From contig CAZDUX010000016.1 in the NCBI GenBank assembly GCA_964508715.1, positions 6,582-70,581 of the forward strand: a DNA stretch of 64,000 nt, read 5' to 3'. The notes under the pieces are model-generated. The model was not told the DNA's origin. It did not search any database and worked only from the letters and a program-made list of their open reading frames with translations. This document shows positions 44,309 to 52,057 of the stretch, piece by piece. Position numbers and translations under genes: made by a program. This DNA is from JAKALX01 sp964508715. Its GTDB lineage: Bacteria > Chloroflexota > Dehalococcoidia > Tepidiformales > Tepidiformaceae. Each line of letters begins with the position of its first letter. Position 1 is the stretch's first letter.

Positions 44309-44575
44309 ATGGAAGTGGACGAAACCAAGAGGCTATTGGACCGGCTGGCGCGGATCGAGGGGCAGGTGCGCGGCCTCCGCAAGATGCTCGAGGAGCAACG
44401 CTGCTGCGAGGATGTTCTGACGCAGATGCTGGCCGCCCGTTCCGGCCTCGAGCAAGCGAGCGTGATGATCCTCGAGAGGCACCTGGAAGACTGCGTGCTC
44501 GATTCAGCGACGATGGACAACGGGACACTCGACCGCCTGCGGGAGACGCTCAAGCTGTGGACGAAACACAGCTGA
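44309..44575 (+). CDS. CsoR-family metal-sensing repressor
   Basis: An 88-residue all-helical CsoR/FrmR/RcnR protein. It has the family start RLLDRLARIEGQVRGLRKML. C33, H58 and C62 are spaced as the Cys-His-Cys Cu(I) ligands of M. tuberculosis CsoR (intervals 25 and 4), in EQRCCEDVL and ERHLEDC. An extra Cys (C32) sits next to the first ligand, so persulfide or formaldehyde-type chemistry cannot be excluded. The adjacent palindrome is its probable operator. No copper pump is encoded nearby. Confidence 0.9.
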   Translation: MEVDETKRLLDRLARIEGQVRGLRKMLEEQRCCEDVLTQMLAARSGLEQASVMILERHLEDCVLDSATMDNGTLDRLRETLKLWTKHS

Positions 44576-44701
44576 ATCCACGAGTCACGATCTCCAGTGG
44601 CGTTCTGTTCGGTGCCTGGCGATGGCGTTCCTTCCTGCCCGAGTTGTGCGGGGTGCCGCGCAAATCACCGATCGTGATCGGTGAATCGGAATTCGCCGTC
44701 G

Positions 44702-44731
44702 TTGCGGGGCCGATCCGCAGTTCAGTAGAAT
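44702..44731 (+). promoter_or_regulatory. Candidate promoter of the HNH gene
   Basis: TTGCGG (44702-44707), 18-bp spacer and TAGAAT (44726-44731), 20 bp before ATG 44751. The -35 is imperfect. Confidence 0.4.
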
Positions 44732-44750
44732 CTGTTTGGGTGGCTTTGGC

Positions 44751-45275
44751 ATGGAAGGCAGTTCTGTCCTCGTGCTGAACCAGAACTACGAGCCGCTCAA
44801 CGTTTGCAACGTGCGGCGCGCGCTCATCCTTGTGCTCCGAGGCAAGGCCGAGATTATCGAGGCATCGCGGGCCGCCTATCACACGGCCCGCGATTCGTTT
44901 GTCCTTCCGTCGGTGATCCGGCTCATCCACCTCATCCGGCGGCCACGGCCGGTCGTGCGGCTGACACGGAAAGAGATCTTCGCCCGCGACGGCTGGCGCT
45001 GCGTCTATTGCGGACGGGAGACACACGACCTGACGCTCGATCACGTCATGCCGCGTCACCGGGGCGGCCCGCACACGTGGGAGAACCTGGTGAGCGCGTG
45101 CAAGGCGTGCAATCACCGGAAGGCCGGGCGGACGCCGGGCGAGGCCCGCATGGCCCTGCACATCCAGCCGGCGATGCCGCGCGTCTCGATCTACCACACC
45201 TTCTTCCAGTACCTGGGAACGATGCAGGAGTGGCGAAAGTTCGTCCCGGGGTATGAGGGGGCGGCGGCGGGCTGA
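44751..45275 (+). CDS. HNH endonuclease family protein
   Basis: ATG 44751 gives 174 residues (a TTG at 44736 is also in frame). The N-terminal half is SSVLVLNQNYEPLNVCNVRR, typical of a widespread stand-alone HNH family. The nuclease core has CVYCGRE and CKACNHRK as the zinc-ribbon cysteines and LTLDHVMPRHRGG with the catalytic His, then WENLVSAC. These proteins are chromosomally encoded with unclear physiological role, not clearly restriction enzymes. A five-unit heptad repeat follows its stop codon. Confidence 0.88.
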   Translation: MEGSSVLVLNQNYEPLNVCNVRRALILVLRGKAEIIEASRAAYHTARDSFVLPSVIRLIHLIRRPRPVVRLTRKEIFARDGWRCVYCGRETHDLTLDHVMPRHRGGPHTWENLVSACKACNHRKAGRTPGEARMALHIQPAMPRVSIYHTFFQYLGTMQEWRKFVPGYEGAAAG

Positions 45276-45279
45276 TGGC

Positions 45280-45314
45280 GATTGCCGATTGCCAATTGCC
45301 AATTGCCGATTCCC
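45280..45314. repeat. Heptad tandem repeat (5 units) after the HNH gene
   Basis: GATTGCC, GATTGCC, AATTGCC, AATTGCC, GATTCCC: five in-phase units starting 4 bp after the stop codon. This is the most regular array of the set. Confidence 0.75.
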
Positions 45315-45449
45315 GTGGCATCTGGGCCTTGCATGCGCCATCGTGTGCCATCGCACCAGGGGCGGTGGGGGCGTCGACCTCATCAGGCGGGTCGGTAATC
45401 GTGCTGTGGTCGTCGCAGCGCATCGGCGGTCGCCCGGAGGAGACGATCG

Positions 45450-45893
45450 TCACGGTCCGCCAGTCCTTCGTGGACTTCGTGCGACGACAGACTGGCAAAC
45501 GCCGGATCGGGAGTACTCTTCATCTGAAATGCGCAAGCATGTCTGCGCGAGCCATTCTGCAGGATCGGTCCCGGGGCCAGCCGCGGCAGGGTAGCGACTA
45601 ATGGCGTTCATGAACTGCACGAAGTTCTCACATTCGAAGATCGCAAGCCGAAGCTCCGCCTCCCTGCGGGCTACTTTCATAACTGCCTCATCGCACGCCG
45701 AAGACCACGCATCCGTCGGCGGGTCAGCAGGAAAAACCGAAGGAGACGGAACGGCGACGGATATCGGAGGGTGGTAGCGATCGCTACCACCCTCCGAATC
45801 GCCACAGGCAGGAAGCACCATCACTATGACTGTTGCAGCGGCCATGGTGATGGCAAGCGAAGTGAAGCGATTCAGGCAGGAAGCTTGCCGCAT
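45450..45893 (-). CDS. Putative lipoprotein of unknown function
   Basis: A 147-residue protein with an N-terminal signal and lipobox (VIVMVLPAC, Cys near residue 30), then a Ser/Pro-rich linker and a C-terminal region with four cysteines (SACDEAVMKV, FECENFVQF, AQTCLRIS, GVCQSVV) that could form disulfides. It begins 6 bp after the SurA-like gene stops and is the last gene of a four-gene minus-strand cassette. No family recognised. Confidence 0.65.
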   Translation of the reverse strand: MRQASCLNRFTSLAITMAAATVIVMVLPACGDSEGGSDRYHPPISVAVPSPSVFPADPPTDAWSSACDEAVMKVARREAELRLAIFECENFVQFMNAISRYPAAAGPGTDPAEWLAQTCLRISDEEYSRSGVCQSVVARSPRRTGGP

Positions 45894-45899
45894 ATCCCG

Positions 45900-46523
45900 T
45901 CAGCGCCCGTCGAGGAAGACCCTGATGTCGGCCTCCTTCCGAAGCGCCGGGAGCATGTCATCTTCCGATGAACGTGCCTGCCGCAGGTATCTCCCGCGCA
46001 ACACCATCCCCGCATACGCCGTTCTGACTCCTGCGTTCTCCAACGCTGTCTCGGGTGTAACTCCCTGTGCCCTGAGCGCTTCGACGATCACGCGCCGAAT
46101 GTCGTCAGGGGTCGTCTTGGCGTTGAGCGGATCGAGAATACCCGCACGGATGGCGCCATCGACCTCATCGTCGGTGACCTGGACTCCGGCCTTGACCGCG
46201 GCCTGGGTGAGCAGCTTGGCATCGATCAGGTCGTCAAGCAACTCCCGCTTCGACTTCGACTCAACCCCGACAAGGCTGGCGGTGGCAACGTGAACTTGCA
46301 GCGTTGTCGATGAAATGGGAACCCCATTCACGGTCGCTACCGGCACCTGGTCCGGGCCGTCCTTGCTCAGGGCCGAGAGCGCTTGCGCCGCCGCATCGGT
46401 TTCGCCCTCAGCAGCACCACTTGCGACCATTATTGTGCCTATGCCGACGATGACAAGCCCAGACATCAGTGCCAACGGCAGCATCCGACGGTGAAGATTG
46501 TTCAGACAGTTGAAGTTCAGCAT
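45900..46523 (-). CDS. Membrane-anchored SurA N-domain-like protein
   Basis: ATG 46523 (MLNFNCLNNLHRRMLPLAL) gives 207 residues; the frame opens at 46646 but overlaps the upstream gene. One hydrophobic segment (LALMSGLVIVGIGTIMVASG) acts as anchor. Residues 60-170 resemble the SurA/PrsA N-terminal chaperone domain: VATVNGVPISSTTLQVHVATA, KRELLDDLIDAKLLTQAAVKAGVQVTDDEV. The parvulin isomerase domain is absent. It probably binds an extracytoplasmic client; the small secreted protein encoded just upstream is the obvious candidate (inference). Confidence 0.7.
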   Translation of the reverse strand: MLNFNCLNNLHRRMLPLALMSGLVIVGIGTIMVASGAAEGETDAAAQALSALSKDGPDQVPVATVNGVPISSTTLQVHVATASLVGVESKSKRELLDDLIDAKLLTQAAVKAGVQVTDDEVDGAIRAGILDPLNAKTTPDDIRRVIVEALRAQGVTPETALENAGVRTAYAGMVLRGRYLRQARSSEDDMLPALRKEADIRVFLDGR

Positions 46524-46930
46524 CCCACGGCCCCTGTAGGCTTGAGTCGCTTGCACTCGCTGCGCGTGTGATTCCATCCCCCACTCGCACCACCAGCTGG
46601 CCAGAGGCCTGCGTTGGCGTGCTCTTCTGCCGTCAACATTGTCCATACATTCGGATAGAATGTAACGTTAGCTCGACGATCGAAGTCTGGATTGTAGTCA
46701 TATCCCATACCAAGATAAGTTCTTGTTGGTCCGCCTATGCCATCCGGTGTATATGTTGACTGCAAGACATTCCAGGTCCCAGACGGCCACCAGCTCGAAG
46801 TCCATACCCTGTGAGTATGGGAGTTGATTAGGCTCGTTGGGTTCTGAGGATATGCCCAGAATGTCGTCTCAGAGGTAAAATTCCAGATCGCAGACATTGG
46901 GAATCCATCTACAAAAAAGATGGCAGTCAT
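46517..46930 (-). CDS. Trp-rich secreted-type hypothetical protein (3' part of a TGA-interrupted frame)
   Basis: This 137-codon frame starts at ATG 46930 and encodes a Trp/Tyr/Asn/Ser-rich sequence (FFVDGFPMSAIWNFTSETTF, VWTSSWWPSGTWNVLQST) ending SECKRLKPTGAVGC. Base composition is visibly less G+C-rich than the flanks, suggesting transfer. ATG 46930 lacks a good ribosome site. The same frame continues upstream through one TGA (46997-46999) into a signal peptide, so the true gene probably spans 46517-47104. It overlaps the SurA-like start by 7 bp. No family recognised. Confidence 0.45.
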   Translation of the reverse strand: MTAIFFVDGFPMSAIWNFTSETTFWAYPQNPTSLINSHTHRVWTSSWWPSGTWNVLQSTYTPDGIGGPTRTYLGMGYDYNPDFDRRANVTFYPNVWTMLTAEEHANAGLWPAGGASGGWNHTRSECKRLKPTGAVGC

Positions 46931-47104
46931 GTTATAGCCCCAATGGCTAGCGATACAGAGGGTAAGATTGCAGCTCGCGGCCTTAGCTGATTGCGCTCAG
47001 TTACTGGCAATAGCACCGACCGCTATGATATAAATCACCAGGCTAACAACCATCAGATAGCGGATACGACTGAATCCTGGCCGGGGGACCTTTTCATAGG
47101 TCAA
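46931..47104 (-). other. Signal-peptide-encoding 5' part of the interrupted secreted-protein gene
   Basis: TTG 47104 sits 7 nt after GGAGG and opens MTYEKVPRPGFSRIRYLMVV, followed by a hydrophobic core SLVIYIIAVGAIASN, then TGA at 46997-46999. After it come AQSAKAASCNLTLCIASHWG and the next ATG, all in one frame. It reads as one secreted protein cut by a nonsense codon beside the signal cleavage site. CGA-to-TGA mutation, sequence error or read-through are all possible. Confidence 0.55.
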
Positions 47105-47167
47105 TCTGTTCCCTCCAAATAGGATTCGCCAAGACTGCCATGTCGCTCGGCTCACGTGCTGATCTCC

Positions 47168-47524
47168 CTATGCGATCATTTGCTCACTTTCGATCATTTC
47201 TCGCACGCCAAGTGCGCAACAACTGATATGGAGTCTTACCCAGGTCCTCAGCTTATCCCGGTCCGGCGGGATGTCCGTCGGATCGAACACACGCTGGCAT
47301 AGGTCCGCCAGGTGCCGCCGGATGGTGGCATCGCTACAGCTGATAAGAAATGCCATTTCGTTATTTCGGTATCCTGCATCCAGCAGGAACAGCACCTTCA
47401 GCTCGGAACGCGAGATCCCGTAGCAGTGACGCTCGCGGATCTTTTTGAACAGCGCGCGAGGCTCGATAGCTGATTGCAGCACGTCGGCACTCCTCTCCAA
47501 CCCAGGGTCCCGGGCTGTGGGCAC
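47168..47524 (-). CDS. LuxR/GerE-type HTH regulator
   Basis: A 118-residue protein without a receiver domain. The HTH occupies about 36-95: GISRSELKVLFLLDAGYRNNEMAFLI and then SCSDATIRRHLADLCQRVFD, matching the GerE scanning and recognition helices with several substitutions. The N-terminal 35 residues are unassigned. It heads the minus-strand cassette of secreted protein, SurA-like foldase and lipoprotein, 63 bp before the TTG start, and may control it. Confidence 0.65.
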   Translation of the reverse strand: MPTARDPGLERSADVLQSAIEPRALFKKIRERHCYGISRSELKVLFLLDAGYRNNEMAFLISCSDATIRRHLADLCQRVFDPTDIPPDRDKLRTWVRLHISCCALGVREMIESEQMIA

Positions 47525-47586
47525 AGGCTATCTACCACACCCGTATTGGGCTGGCAAACGACAGATCAGGGCAGCAGGCGGCCCCT

Positions 47587-48423
47587 TTACCCGGCCGGCT
47601 GTGTACCCGAAGGGAAGTTCGCCGGGCGCTTTTCGATGATGGCGCGGGCGCCTTCAGCCGGGTCTTCGCTGAAGAAACCCATGATCTCGAGGGCGGCGGA
47701 GTAATCGAACGCGGTGATGCCGCCGAGCTTGAGCCACTGGTTGAGGGCGCGCTTGGTGAAGCGCTGGGCGGGCTGGGAGCCCTCCGCGAGCTGCTTCGCG
47801 ATGCGCATCGCTTCATCGTGGAGTTGGGCGCGGGGGACAGCCTTGCTGACGAGGCCGATGCGCTCAGCCTCGCGCCCATCGATGAAATCAGAGGTGAGCA
47901 GGTAGTACTTGGCCTTCGCCATGCCGCAAAGGAGCGGCCAGATCATCGCCGCGTGGTCGCCCGCGGCGACCCCGAGGCGGACGTGCCCGTCCGTGAGGCG
48001 CGCCTCCTCGGCGATGATCGAGATGTCGGCCATGAGCGCGACTGCGAGGCCGGCGCCAACAGCAACGCCGTTGATGGCGGAGATGATGATCTTCTCGCAG
48101 CGAACCATCGAGTAGACGACCTCTTCCGCCTCTTTCATCAGGGCGGTGAGGGCATTGAAGCGGGCCTGGCCGGTGAGGGCCGCGCGGGCTTCGATATCCC
48201 CAAGGTCACCACCTGCGCTGAACGCCTGGTCACCGGCGCCGGTGACGATCGCCACACGGACGCCAGGATCACGGTCGATGTCACCCCAGATGCGCGTGAA
48301 CTCACCGTGGAGGGTGTCGTTCGCCGCGTTGAAGACCTCGGGGCGGTTGATGGTGACGACGGCGATACCATCGCTGACAGTGACGAGGAGATGCTGGTAG
48401 CGGGAGTAGTCCACGGCGGCCAT
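47587..48423 (-). CDS. Enoyl-CoA hydratase/isomerase family protein
   Basis: A 278-residue crotonase-fold protein with VTINRPEVFNAANDTLHGEF, the first oxyanion-hole segment AFSAGGDLGDIEA and the second KIIISAINGVAVGAGLAVALMAD. At the position where hydratases carry the second catalytic Glu, the RLTDGHVRLGVAAGDHAA stretch has Asp/His instead, so isomerase, hydrolase or dehalogenase-type chemistry is as likely as hydration. Divergent from the monooxygenase gene, 138 bp apart. Confidence 0.85.
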   Translation of the reverse strand: MAAVDYSRYQHLLVTVSDGIAVVTINRPEVFNAANDTLHGEFTRIWGDIDRDPGVRVAIVTGAGDQAFSAGGDLGDIEARAALTGQARFNALTALMKEAEEVVYSMVRCEKIIISAINGVAVGAGLAVALMADISIIAEEARLTDGHVRLGVAAGDHAAMIWPLLCGMAKAKYYLLTSDFIDGREAERIGLVSKAVPRAQLHDEAMRIAKQLAEGSQPAQRFTKRALNQWLKLGGITAFDYSAALEIMGFFSEDPAEGARAIIEKRPANFPSGTQPAG

Positions 48424-48561
48424 CCTGGGGCGTTTGGCGCATCGTAGAGATTTGGACGGGTGGCGGCATCAACCAACCGGTTGAAAACCATTGATGGGGT
48501 ATATGGACAGGTGTGCAGGCGAATGTCAGAATCCCGCCAGCCCTTTCCCTGGAGAGACGTC

Positions 48562-50199
48562 ATGGCTCATTTTTCGCCTGGGCCGAATGACTCACCGGTT
48601 ACATTCGACGCGATCATCGTGGGAGCGGGATTTGCCGGGCTCTACATGCTGCACCGGTTGCGAGGACTGGGCTTGTCGGCGCGGGTGATCGAGGCCGGCG
48701 ACGGCGTCGGCGGGACGTGGTACTGGAACCGGTACCCGGGAGCGCGCTGCGATATCGAGAGCCTCGAGTACCAGTACGGGTTCGATGACGACCTCGCGCG
48801 CGAGTGGGACTGGACGGAACGGTACGCCACGCAGCCGGAGATCCTGCGCTATGCGAACCATGTAGCTGATCGGTTCAACCTGCGACCAGACATCCAGTTC
48901 GAAACGCGCGTGATCGGTGCCGCATTCGATGAGCAAGCGCATCGCTGGGTGGTGGAGACAGACCGTGGTGATCGCTTCGTGGCGCGATTCTGCATCATGG
49001 CCACGGGCTGCCTCTCGGTGTCGCGCGTCCCCGGCTACGCGGGGCTCGAGTCGTTCGAAGGCGACCGGTACCACACCGGGGCATGGCCTCAGGAGGGAGT
49101 GGATTTCAGCGGCAAACGGGTGGCAGTCATCGGAACCGGGTCATCCGCAATCCAGTCGATTCCGATCATCGCGGCACAGGCGAAGCAGCTGGTCGTGTTC
49201 CAGCGGACACCGAACTTCAGCATCCCCGCGATGAACGGGCCAATCGACCCGGAACTGGCGGCACGGCTGAAGGAGAACTACACCGAGCACCGCCGAGTGG
49301 CGCGAACGACTGCAGGAGGGGTAGCGGGACAGGCACCCGACAAGTCCGCACTCGAAGTGAGCGACGAGGAGCGGCGCCGGCGATATGAGGAGCGCTGGCA
49401 ACGGGGCGGCCTCACCATCGGCGGGACGTTCACGGACATCGCCATCAATCCGGCAGCGAACGAAACGGCCGCGGAGTTCGTCCGATCCAAGATCCGGGAG
49501 ATCGTGAAGAACCCGGAGACGGCGGAACTCCTCTGCCCGAAGGGTTACCCATTTGCGACCAAGCGGCTGTGCGTGGACACGAACTACTTCGAGACCTTCA
49601 ACCGCGACAACGTCCAGCTCGTGGATATCAGGGATGCGCCCATCGAGGAGATCACGCCTACGGGTCTCCGCACGGCAAAGGCAGCGTACGAGTTCGATGT
49701 CATCGTCTTCGCCACAGGATTCGACGCGATGACGGGCGCCCTGTTGAAGATGGATATCCGGGGCCGCAACGGGCTATCGCTCCGTTCGAAGTGGGAGCAT
49801 GGTCCTCGCACCTACCTCGGGTTGCAGGTCGCCGGGTTCCCGAACCTGTTCGCGATCACCGGCCCGGGGAGCCCGTCGGTGCTGAGCAACATGATCGTCT
49901 CGATCGAGCAGCACGTCGACTGGATCGCAGGCTGCCTGGAGTTCATGCAGCAACGCCAGATGGAGACCATCGAGGCAACGACCGATGCAGAAGACGCGTG
50001 GGTGGAGCATGTGAATGCCGTCGCAGAGCACACGCTGTATCCGCTTGCGAACTCGTGGTACATCGGGGCGAACATCCCGGGGAAGCCGCGCGTCTTCATG
50101 CCCTATGTGGGCGGCGTAGGGGTCTACGGGCGGAAATGCGAGGAGGTCGCGGCGAACGGCTACGAGGGGTTCCGGCTGGAGGCCCGAGTCCTGGCCTGA
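48562..50199 (+). CDS. Flavin-containing Baeyer-Villiger monooxygenase
   Basis: ATG 48562 follows GGAGAG and gives 545 residues. The FAD-binding GxGxxG is in AIIVGAGFAGLYMLHRL near residue 16, then GGTWYWNRYPGARCD, typical of cyclohexanone/steroid-type BVMOs. The BVMO fingerprint FxGxxxHTxxWP appears exactly as FEGDRYHTGAWP. The NADPH site VAVIGTGSSAIQSIP is intact. Such enzymes insert oxygen next to ketones to give esters or lactones, consistent with the alicyclic or steroid catabolic flavour of the neighbourhood; the substrate is not determinable. Confidence 0.92.
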   Translation: MAHFSPGPNDSPVTFDAIIVGAGFAGLYMLHRLRGLGLSARVIEAGDGVGGTWYWNRYPGARCDIESLEYQYGFDDDLAREWDWTERYATQPEILRYANHVADRFNLRPDIQFETRVIGAAFDEQAHRWVVETDRGDRFVARFCIMATGCLSVSRVPGYAGLESFEGDRYHTGAWPQEGVDFSGKRVAVIGTGSSAIQSIPIIAAQAKQLVVFQRTPNFSIPAMNGPIDPELAARLKENYTEHRRVARTTAGGVAGQAPDKSALEVSDEERRRRYEERWQRGGLTIGGTFTDIAINPAANETAAEFVRSKIREIVKNPETAELLCPKGYPFATKRLCVDTNYFETFNRDNVQLVDIRDAPIEEITPTGLRTAKAAYEFDVIVFATGFDAMTGALLKMDIRGRNGLSLRSKWEHGPRTYLGLQVAGFPNLFAITGPGSPSVLSNMIVSIEQHVDWIAGCLEFMQQRQMETIEATTDAEDAWVEHVNAVAEHTLYPLANSWYIGANIPGKPRVFMPYVGGVGVYGRKCEEVAANGYEGFRLEARVLA

Positions 50200-50215
50200 C
50201 GCCCCGGAAATCCAC

Positions 50216-50236
50216 GATCGGCAATTCGCAATTCAC
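50216..50236. repeat. Heptad tandem repeat (3 units) after the BVMO gene
   Basis: GATCGGC, AATTCGC, AATTCAC, starting 16 bp after the stop codon. Confidence 0.5.
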
Positions 50237-50345
50237 CAGCCGCGACAACCGCCACGTGACGCGTGGCTCCTCAACTCGTCCAGCGTACCGGCGGTGCCTG
50301 ATCCAAACGCACCCCTCTCCCGGTACCATCGCCAACCGCCACCAG

Positions 50346-50366
50346 GAATCGCGAATCGTGAATTGG
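50346..50366. repeat. Heptad tandem repeat (3 units) next to the UspA stop
   Basis: GAATCGC, GAATCGT, GAATTGG on the plus strand (inverted relative to most other arrays), ending 2 bp before the UspA stop codon. It faces the array at 50216 across 110 bp. Confidence 0.5.
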
Positions 50367-50368
50367 GC

Positions 50369-50839
50369 TCAGTCCTCGTCGGTGAGGTCGGCGTGAACGA
50401 CGAGAACAGGGATCCCGCACTTGCGAATGACGTCTTCGGAAACAGACCCAAGGAAGAGGCGGGCGAGTCCCTTGCGGGCGTGGGTTGCCATGACGATGAG
50501 GTCGGCGGCGTGCCCGCGGGCCTGTTCGACGATGGTGTCGGAAGAGTTCCCCTCGGCAACCACCGTCTCCCATGTGGATGTCCCGTACTTCGTGCGTATC
50601 GCGTCGAGGTAGGAACTCGCGGCACTTTCAGCGGCGACAGCGATCTCCTGGGCTGCAGCGACGGACCCGCTCGCACCGAAAGACTCGGCGGCCGTTGCAC
50701 CGATGATCTGGCCATAACCGGGGGTGACCTGGACGAGGACGACGGTCGAGTCGAAGCGCTTCGCGATCTCGGCGGTTGGCCCGAGGGCAGCTTCGGATTC
50801 AGGGGTTCCGTCGAGGGGGACCAGGATCTTGGAGAACAT
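50369..50839 (-). CDS. Universal stress protein, UspA family
   Basis: The start is ATG 50839, 6 bp after AAGGAG; an in-frame TTG at 50845 is also possible. The 156-residue protein has KILVPLDGTPESEAALGPT at the N-terminus and the ATP-binding motif ADLIVMATHARKGLARLFLGSVSEDVI (G-2x-G-9x-G-S type, with Ala/Lys variation), then IPVLVVHAD. ATP binding is plausible. These proteins accumulate under stress and act by unclear partner binding. Confidence 0.92.
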   Translation of the reverse strand: MFSKILVPLDGTPESEAALGPTAEIAKRFDSTVVLVQVTPGYGQIIGATAAESFGASGSVAAAQEIAVAAESAASSYLDAIRTKYGTSTWETVVAEGNSSDTIVEQARGHAADLIVMATHARKGLARLFLGSVSEDVIRKCGIPVLVVHADLTDED

Positions 50840-51068
50840 GGGCAACTCCTTTAGTCGTTTCCCAGTCTAGGGGAAGTGGTTCGTCCGCGGGTTATCACGG
50901 TGCACGCTCTGTCTCGGCCGGGTGCATTTTCGCGCGTTTGGGCACAAGGCCATAGGTGCAACCGGGGGCGTGTCGCAGACCGTTTGGCCGTGGGCGCGAT
51001 GATGCTGCGAAGCACCGGGGGAAGCGCGATACTCTCGCCGACAGTTTGGCGCGGTACGGAGGTGAGAG

Positions 51069-51569
51069 ATGCCGGACGCAGGATCACTCGTGACGGATGA
51101 GGCACGGAGCCTCATTGGTGAGGCGTTGGCGGCGCCGCTGACGAGCACGATCACGGCAAAGGAGGCTCAGCGGTTCGCACTGGCAGCAGGCGACCTGAAC
51201 CCGGTTTACTTCGATGAGGAGGCGGCACAGGCGGCCGGATACGAGACGACGATCGTCCCGCCGACGTTCCTTGGGTGGGCGCTGACGCCGCCTGGCTCGG
51301 CCGGCAACACGCGGACGGACGGGCTCTACCGGGCCGAGGGCCGGCGCGTGAACCTGCGGGTGAAACGGGTGATGTTCGGCGGTGAGGAGTGGGATTTCGT
51401 GCAGCCCGTCTACCCCGGGGACACGGTCACCGCTGTGACGCGGCTGAAGGACCTCGAGGAGAAAATGGGGAGTTCGGGCCCCTTCGTGCTTCAAACGACG
51501 GAGACGACATACACGAATCAGCGCGGCGAGACGGTAGCGCGGTCGCGCGGGAAGAGCATCGCGCGATGA
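51069..51569 (+). CDS. FAS1-like/MaoC hotdog dehydratase subunit (N-type)
   Basis: A 166-residue hotdog protein: FALAAGDLNPVYFDEEAAQAAGY and IVPPTFLGWALTPPG match the FAS1-like dehydratase domain found in the HadA-type half of two-subunit dehydratases. It lacks the full hydratase-2 catalytic signature (Asp is kept, His is replaced by Tyr/Phe). The stop overlaps the next gene's ATG (ATGA), which encodes the complementary MaoC-type half, so the two should form a heterodimer acting on (3R)-hydroxyacyl substrates. GGAGGTGAGAG precedes the start. Confidence 0.82.
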   Translation: MPDAGSLVTDEARSLIGEALAAPLTSTITAKEAQRFALAAGDLNPVYFDEEAAQAAGYETTIVPPTFLGWALTPPGSAGNTRTDGLYRAEGRRVNLRVKRVMFGGEEWDFVQPVYPGDTVTAVTRLKDLEEKMGSSGPFVLQTTETTYTNQRGETVARSRGKSIAR

Positions 51570-51991
51570 GCCGAGACCGGTACTTCGAGGACGTGCAGGT
51601 GGGCGAGGAGCTTGCACCAATGATCAAGAACGCGAGCCGCGTGCAACTGTTCCTGTTCAGTGCCGCGACGAACAACCCCCACCGGATCCATTACGACCGT
51701 GAGTATGCGGCGGTCGAAGGCCATCCCGACGTACTTGTCCATGGTCCGCTGCAGGGGGCATGGCTGTATCAGTTCGTGGCGGATTGGGCGGGACCACGCG
51801 GCCGGGTGCTCAACCTGGCATCCCAGAACCGCGGACGCGCATTCCCGGAGAGTGACCTCACGTTCCGCGGGCGGGTAACCGGGAAGGACGAGGCGGAAGG
51901 CACGGTCGACCTGGAGCTGAGCGAATCGAACGAAGAGGGCACGGTGTTGATGCCAGGGACGGCCCGGGTCTGGCTGCCACGGCGGGTGTAG
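51566..51991 (+). CDS. MaoC-type hotdog dehydratase subunit (C-type)
   Basis: A 141-residue partner of the preceding gene, starting at ATG 51566 in a 4-bp overlap. It begins MSRDRYFEDVQVGEELAPM and shows FSAATNNPHRIHYDREYAA and VLVHGPLQGAWLYQF, with the Asn-His pair and HG of the catalytic hotdog half. The two-subunit organisation resembles HadAB/HadBC and steroid side-chain hydratases. It lies next to an operator-controlled transporter operon but is transcribed before it. Confidence 0.85.
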   Translation: MSRDRYFEDVQVGEELAPMIKNASRVQLFLFSAATNNPHRIHYDREYAAVEGHPDVLVHGPLQGAWLYQFVADWAGPRGRVLNLASQNRGRAFPESDLTFRGRVTGKDEAEGTVDLELSESNEEGTVLMPGTARVWLPRRV

Positions 51992-52023
51992 CCCATGGCC
52001 AGGTAGTGGTACAGCCGTCTGGC

Positions 52024-52051
52024 TTGTTATATGTACGAATGTACGTACAAT
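52024..52051 (+). promoter_or_regulatory. Promoter and palindromic operator of the TauE-GntR operon
   Basis: TTGTTA (52024-52029), 16-bp spacer and TACAAT (52046-52051). The palindrome TGTACGTACA (52040-52049) overlaps the -10, resembling HutC-type GntR sites (TGTA-N2-TACA). A second GTAC half lies at 52033. The start site predicted 7 bp after the -10 coincides with the ATG at 52058, suggesting a leaderless mRNA. Confidence 0.6.
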
Positions 52052-52057
52052 AGCGTC

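Noticed and set aside
46997..46999. TGA as a second selenocysteine codon
   Set aside because: It lies in a signal-peptide region, not at a redox site. The only nearby stem is short and its loop lacks an early G. A nonsense mutation is simpler.
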